DNA from: Solirubrobacterales bacterium
Lineage (GTDB): Bacteria > Actinomycetota > Thermoleophilia > Solirubrobacterales > Solirubrobacteraceae
Assembly: GCA_013695395.1 (NCBI GenBank)
Contig: JACDAP010000320.1
Coordinates: 1 to 6,123 of the forward strand
DNA: 6,123 bases
Reading direction: 5' to 3'
A program made the position numbers and the translations under genes. The notes below the pieces were generated by a model that was given only the letters and a program-made list of their open reading frames with translations, was not told the origin of the DNA and ran no database searches. Below, one piece after another: positions 4,515-6,123 of the stretch (position 1 is its first letter; each line of letters starts with the position of its first letter).

Positions 4515-5924
4515 ATGCCCGCCACTCACGGCCGCGCCCTCCGGCGCCTCGTCCGCCCGCTGCTGCCGCTCCTCCTGCTGCTGCTCCTGGGCACCGCAGA
4601 GGTCGCGCGGGCCGACGTGGTGCCGCAGGACTTCTACGGGGTCAACATGGGCGGGGGGCTCATGGGCCACGACATCGCCGCCCGGCCCGCCGCGTTCGCC
4701 GCGATGCGCGCGGGCGGGCTGACCTCCGTCCGCATCGATGCGTCCTGGGGTGGCGTCGAGCCGGCGCCCCCGGTCGACGGCGTGCACACCTACCGCTGGA
4801 CGGCCTACGACAGCCTGGTCACCGACCTCGCGAGCAACGGCCTGCGCTGGTACCCGATGGTCGGCTACTCCGCGGGCTGGGCCTCGACGGTGACCGACGA
4901 CCCCTTCGCGCCGCCGGCCGGCAACGAGCACTTCGCGGCCTTCGCAGCGGCGCTCGCGGCCAGGTACGGGGCCGGCGGCAGCTTCTGGGCGCAGCACCCG
5001 GAGCTCCCGCAGCTCCCGCCGATCGCGTACGGCATCTGGAACGAGCCGTCGACCACGATGTTCTGGCACGGGCCGGACGCGACCCCGGAGCGCTACATGA
5101 GCCTCTACGTCGCCTCGCGTGCCGCGATCAAGGCGGTGGAGCCCACCGCAGTGGTCGCCACCGCCGGCGTCCTCGACTCGGGGGTGGTCAACGGCCAGGC
5201 GTTCCTGCAGGCGATGCTCGCCAGCGTGCCGCAGCCGTGGCAGGCCGTCGACATCGTCGGCTGGCACCCCTACGTCGGCGGCGTGGAGCAGATCTTCGCG
5301 TCGGTCGCTCGAGCGCGCAAGACGATCGACGCGGCCGGGATGGACAGTGTGCCGATCGAGGTCTCCGAGGTGGGCTGGCACACGGGCTACTCCTCGGAGC
5401 AGCGGGCCGCTGCGGTGCGCGGCCTGGCGGCGCAGCTCCCGAGCTCCGGCCTGGGCGTCTCGCGCCTGCTGCCCTACGTCTGGTCGGGCGACCCCGTCTG
5501 GCAGCTCACCGATCCCGACGGCAGCCTCGGCCTGCTCGGCGGCGCGTACTTCGCCGGCATCCAGGACGCGATCACCAAGCCATCAACCAGTCTGACCTTC
5601 CGGGCTCAGGCGGTCACCAACCCCACACCCAGGCTGACCGCTCGGGCTCCGCGCCGGATGCGGTTCGCGACGGTCGAGCGCAAGGGGCTCGCGGTGCGAT
5701 GCACGATGCAACGGGCGGGGCGCTGCCGCGTCGTGGTCAAGAGCCGGGGGCGGGTCCTCGGACGCGCCTCCCGCACGCTGAAAGCAGGAGTCGCCGGATG
5801 GGTGAGGACGAAGCCCTCCTCGACGAGGCTGCGCGCGGTCAAGGGGCGGCGGCCCGCCGTGCAGCTCTCCGTCAGCGGGCCCGGCATGGCACCGGTCGCG
5901 CTCACCGTCAAGCTGCGGCGATGA
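4515..5924 (+). CDS. Secreted clan GH-A glycoside hydrolase (GH5/GH39, PslG-like)
   Basis: The protein has 469 residues. A Sec signal peptide covers residues 1-33: basic n-region (R10, R11, R14), a Leu-rich core at 16-26, and an ARA cleavage site before D34. The catalytic (beta/alpha)8 domain spans about 37-355. FYGVNMGG opens strand 1, SVRIDASWGGVEP (71-83) holds the conserved Arg, and GIWNEPS gives N176 and acid/base E177. DIVGWHPY gives H251, IEVSEVGW gives nucleophile E285, and PYVWSGD places W323 near strand 8. This layout is that of retaining clan GH-A enzymes and most resembles PslG-like hydrolases of microbial exopolysaccharide. Family and substrate cannot be fixed by eye. Residues about 357-469 form a beta-rich, Arg/Lys-rich C-terminal domain with C396 and C404 able to pair, perhaps binding wall or polysaccharide. 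It appears to be a single-gene unit, convergent with the next gene. Confidence 0.88.
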   Translation: MPATHGRALRRLVRPLLPLLLLLLLGTAEVARADVVPQDFYGVNMGGGLMGHDIAARPAAFAAMRAGGLTSVRIDASWGGVEPAPPVDGVHTYRWTAYDSLVTDLASNGLRWYPMVGYSAGWASTVTDDPFAPPAGNEHFAAFAAALAARYGAGGSFWAQHPELPQLPPIAYGIWNEPSTTMFWHGPDATPERYMSLYVASRAAIKAVEPTAVVATAGVLDSGVVNGQAFLQAMLASVPQPWQAVDIVGWHPYVGGVEQIFASVARARKTIDAAGMDSVPIEVSEVGWHTGYSSEQRAAAVRGLAAQLPSSGLGVSRLLPYVWSGDPVWQLTDPDGSLGLLGGAYFAGIQDAITKPSTSLTFRAQAVTNPTPRLTARAPRRMRFATVERKGLAVRCTMQRAGRCRVVVKSRGRVLGRASRTLKAGVAGWVRTKPSSTRLRAVKGRRPAVQLSVSGPGMAPVALTVKLRR

Positions 5925-5935
5925 GCCGAGGCTCA
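5922..5935. terminator. Shared palindrome spanning both convergent stop codons
   Basis: TGAGCC-GA-GGCTCA is a 6-bp inverted repeat whose outer triplets are the two stop codons: TGA of the hydrolase on the plus strand, and TGA of the last gene on the minus strand. The 2-nt centre means an inner pair must open for a hairpin. No T-run follows, so bidirectional termination is only possible. Confidence 0.3.
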
Positions 5936-6123
5936 GCCGCCGGAGTCCTCGAGCGCCTGGTGGCGCAGCGCGGCGCAGACGCGGCGTGCGGCGGGCAGCT
6001 CCACGCGCGCCTCGGGCGCCTCGCTCACCAGACGCAGCAGCCAGGCGCACGCGCGGTCGAGGAACGTCACGAGCTCGACGGTCGTCGTGCCGCCCAGGCG
6101 TGCCTGACGGACGAGCGCGGTCG
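5933..6123 (-). CDS. C-terminal part of an unrecognised protein (start outside window)
   Basis: A minus-strand frame is open from the right edge to a TGA at 5935-5933, giving the last 62 residues. Nearly all codons end in G or C, which strongly supports coding over the overlapping frames. The sequence includes TTTVELVTFLDRACAWLLRL and ends AALRHQALEDSGG. It looks like an alpha-helical, mostly soluble domain with an amphipathic helix around the FLDRACAWLLRLV stretch. No motif allows a family call. It is convergent with the glycoside hydrolase, with 8 bp between the stop codons. Confidence 0.7.
   Translation of the reverse strand, partial: TALVRQARLGGTTTVELVTFLDRACAWLLRLVSEAPEARVELPAARRVCAALRHQALEDSGG

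Noticed and set aside
4368..5381. A 337-codon minus-strand open frame inside the hydrolase gene
   Set aside because: It is antisense to a gene with clear GH-A catalytic motifs; its composition is rich in Arg, Gly, Val and His with no recognisable fold.
5583..6050. Minus-strand 155-codon frame across the hydrolase end
   Set aside because: It overlaps the hydrolase C-terminus and competes with the better GC3 frame that ends at 5933.

Overview
The window is very GC-rich and its genes have strongly GC-biased third codon positions. It looks like a chromosomal segment of a high-GC actinobacterium. The style of several proteins suggests Thermoleophilia/Solirubrobacterales (Solirubrobacter, Conexibacter or Patulibacter-like): a Tat-type N-terminus reading TRRTFVRRL, a secreted hydrolase with an Arg/Lys-rich beta tail, and a heptad-repeat coiled-coil partner of a c-di-GMP protein. 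This placement is inference from protein style; no rRNA or marker gene is present.

Layout, left to right. (1) 1-520, minus strand: the first 173 codons of an exported protein with a Tat-like signal and one fibronectin-III-like domain, running off the left edge. (2) 521-736: an intergenic stretch with a 12-bp direct repeat and a strong in-frame alternative ribosome-binding site/start. (3) 737-3270, minus strand: a two-gene operon. The upstream gene encodes a PAS-PAS-PAS-EAL c-di-GMP phosphodiesterase with all metal and catalytic residues present and no GGDEF domain. It overlaps by ATGA a 168-residue protein built almost entirely of heptad repeats. (4) 3271-4514: about 1.2 kb of eroded or accessory sequence. 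It holds two inverted copies (about 170 bp, roughly 80% identical by hand alignment) of a leader-plus-small-gene unit. The right copy (minus strand) still encodes a 65-aa single-pass membrane protein; the left copy (plus strand) is broken by a frameshift and a stop. Between them lies the frameshifted N-terminal remnant of a MASE1 membrane sensor domain. (5) 4515-5924, plus strand: a secreted clan GH-A glycoside hydrolase with a C-terminal beta-rich tail. (6) 5933-6123, minus strand: the C-terminal end of an unrecognised gene, convergent with the hydrolase and separated from it by 8 bp.

How the genes may work together. The EAL protein and its coiled-coil partner should be made from one mRNA by coupled translation and probably form a sensory module that lowers c-di-GMP. 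MASE1 domains are typical membrane sensors of c-di-GMP enzymes, so the remnant suggests the locus once held a second such sensor. The secreted hydrolase resembles enzymes of the PslG/GH39/GH5 type that act on polysaccharide. A link between c-di-GMP control and exopolysaccharide turnover is possible but rests only on proximity. I found no tRNA, rRNA, CRISPR array, transposase or integrase.
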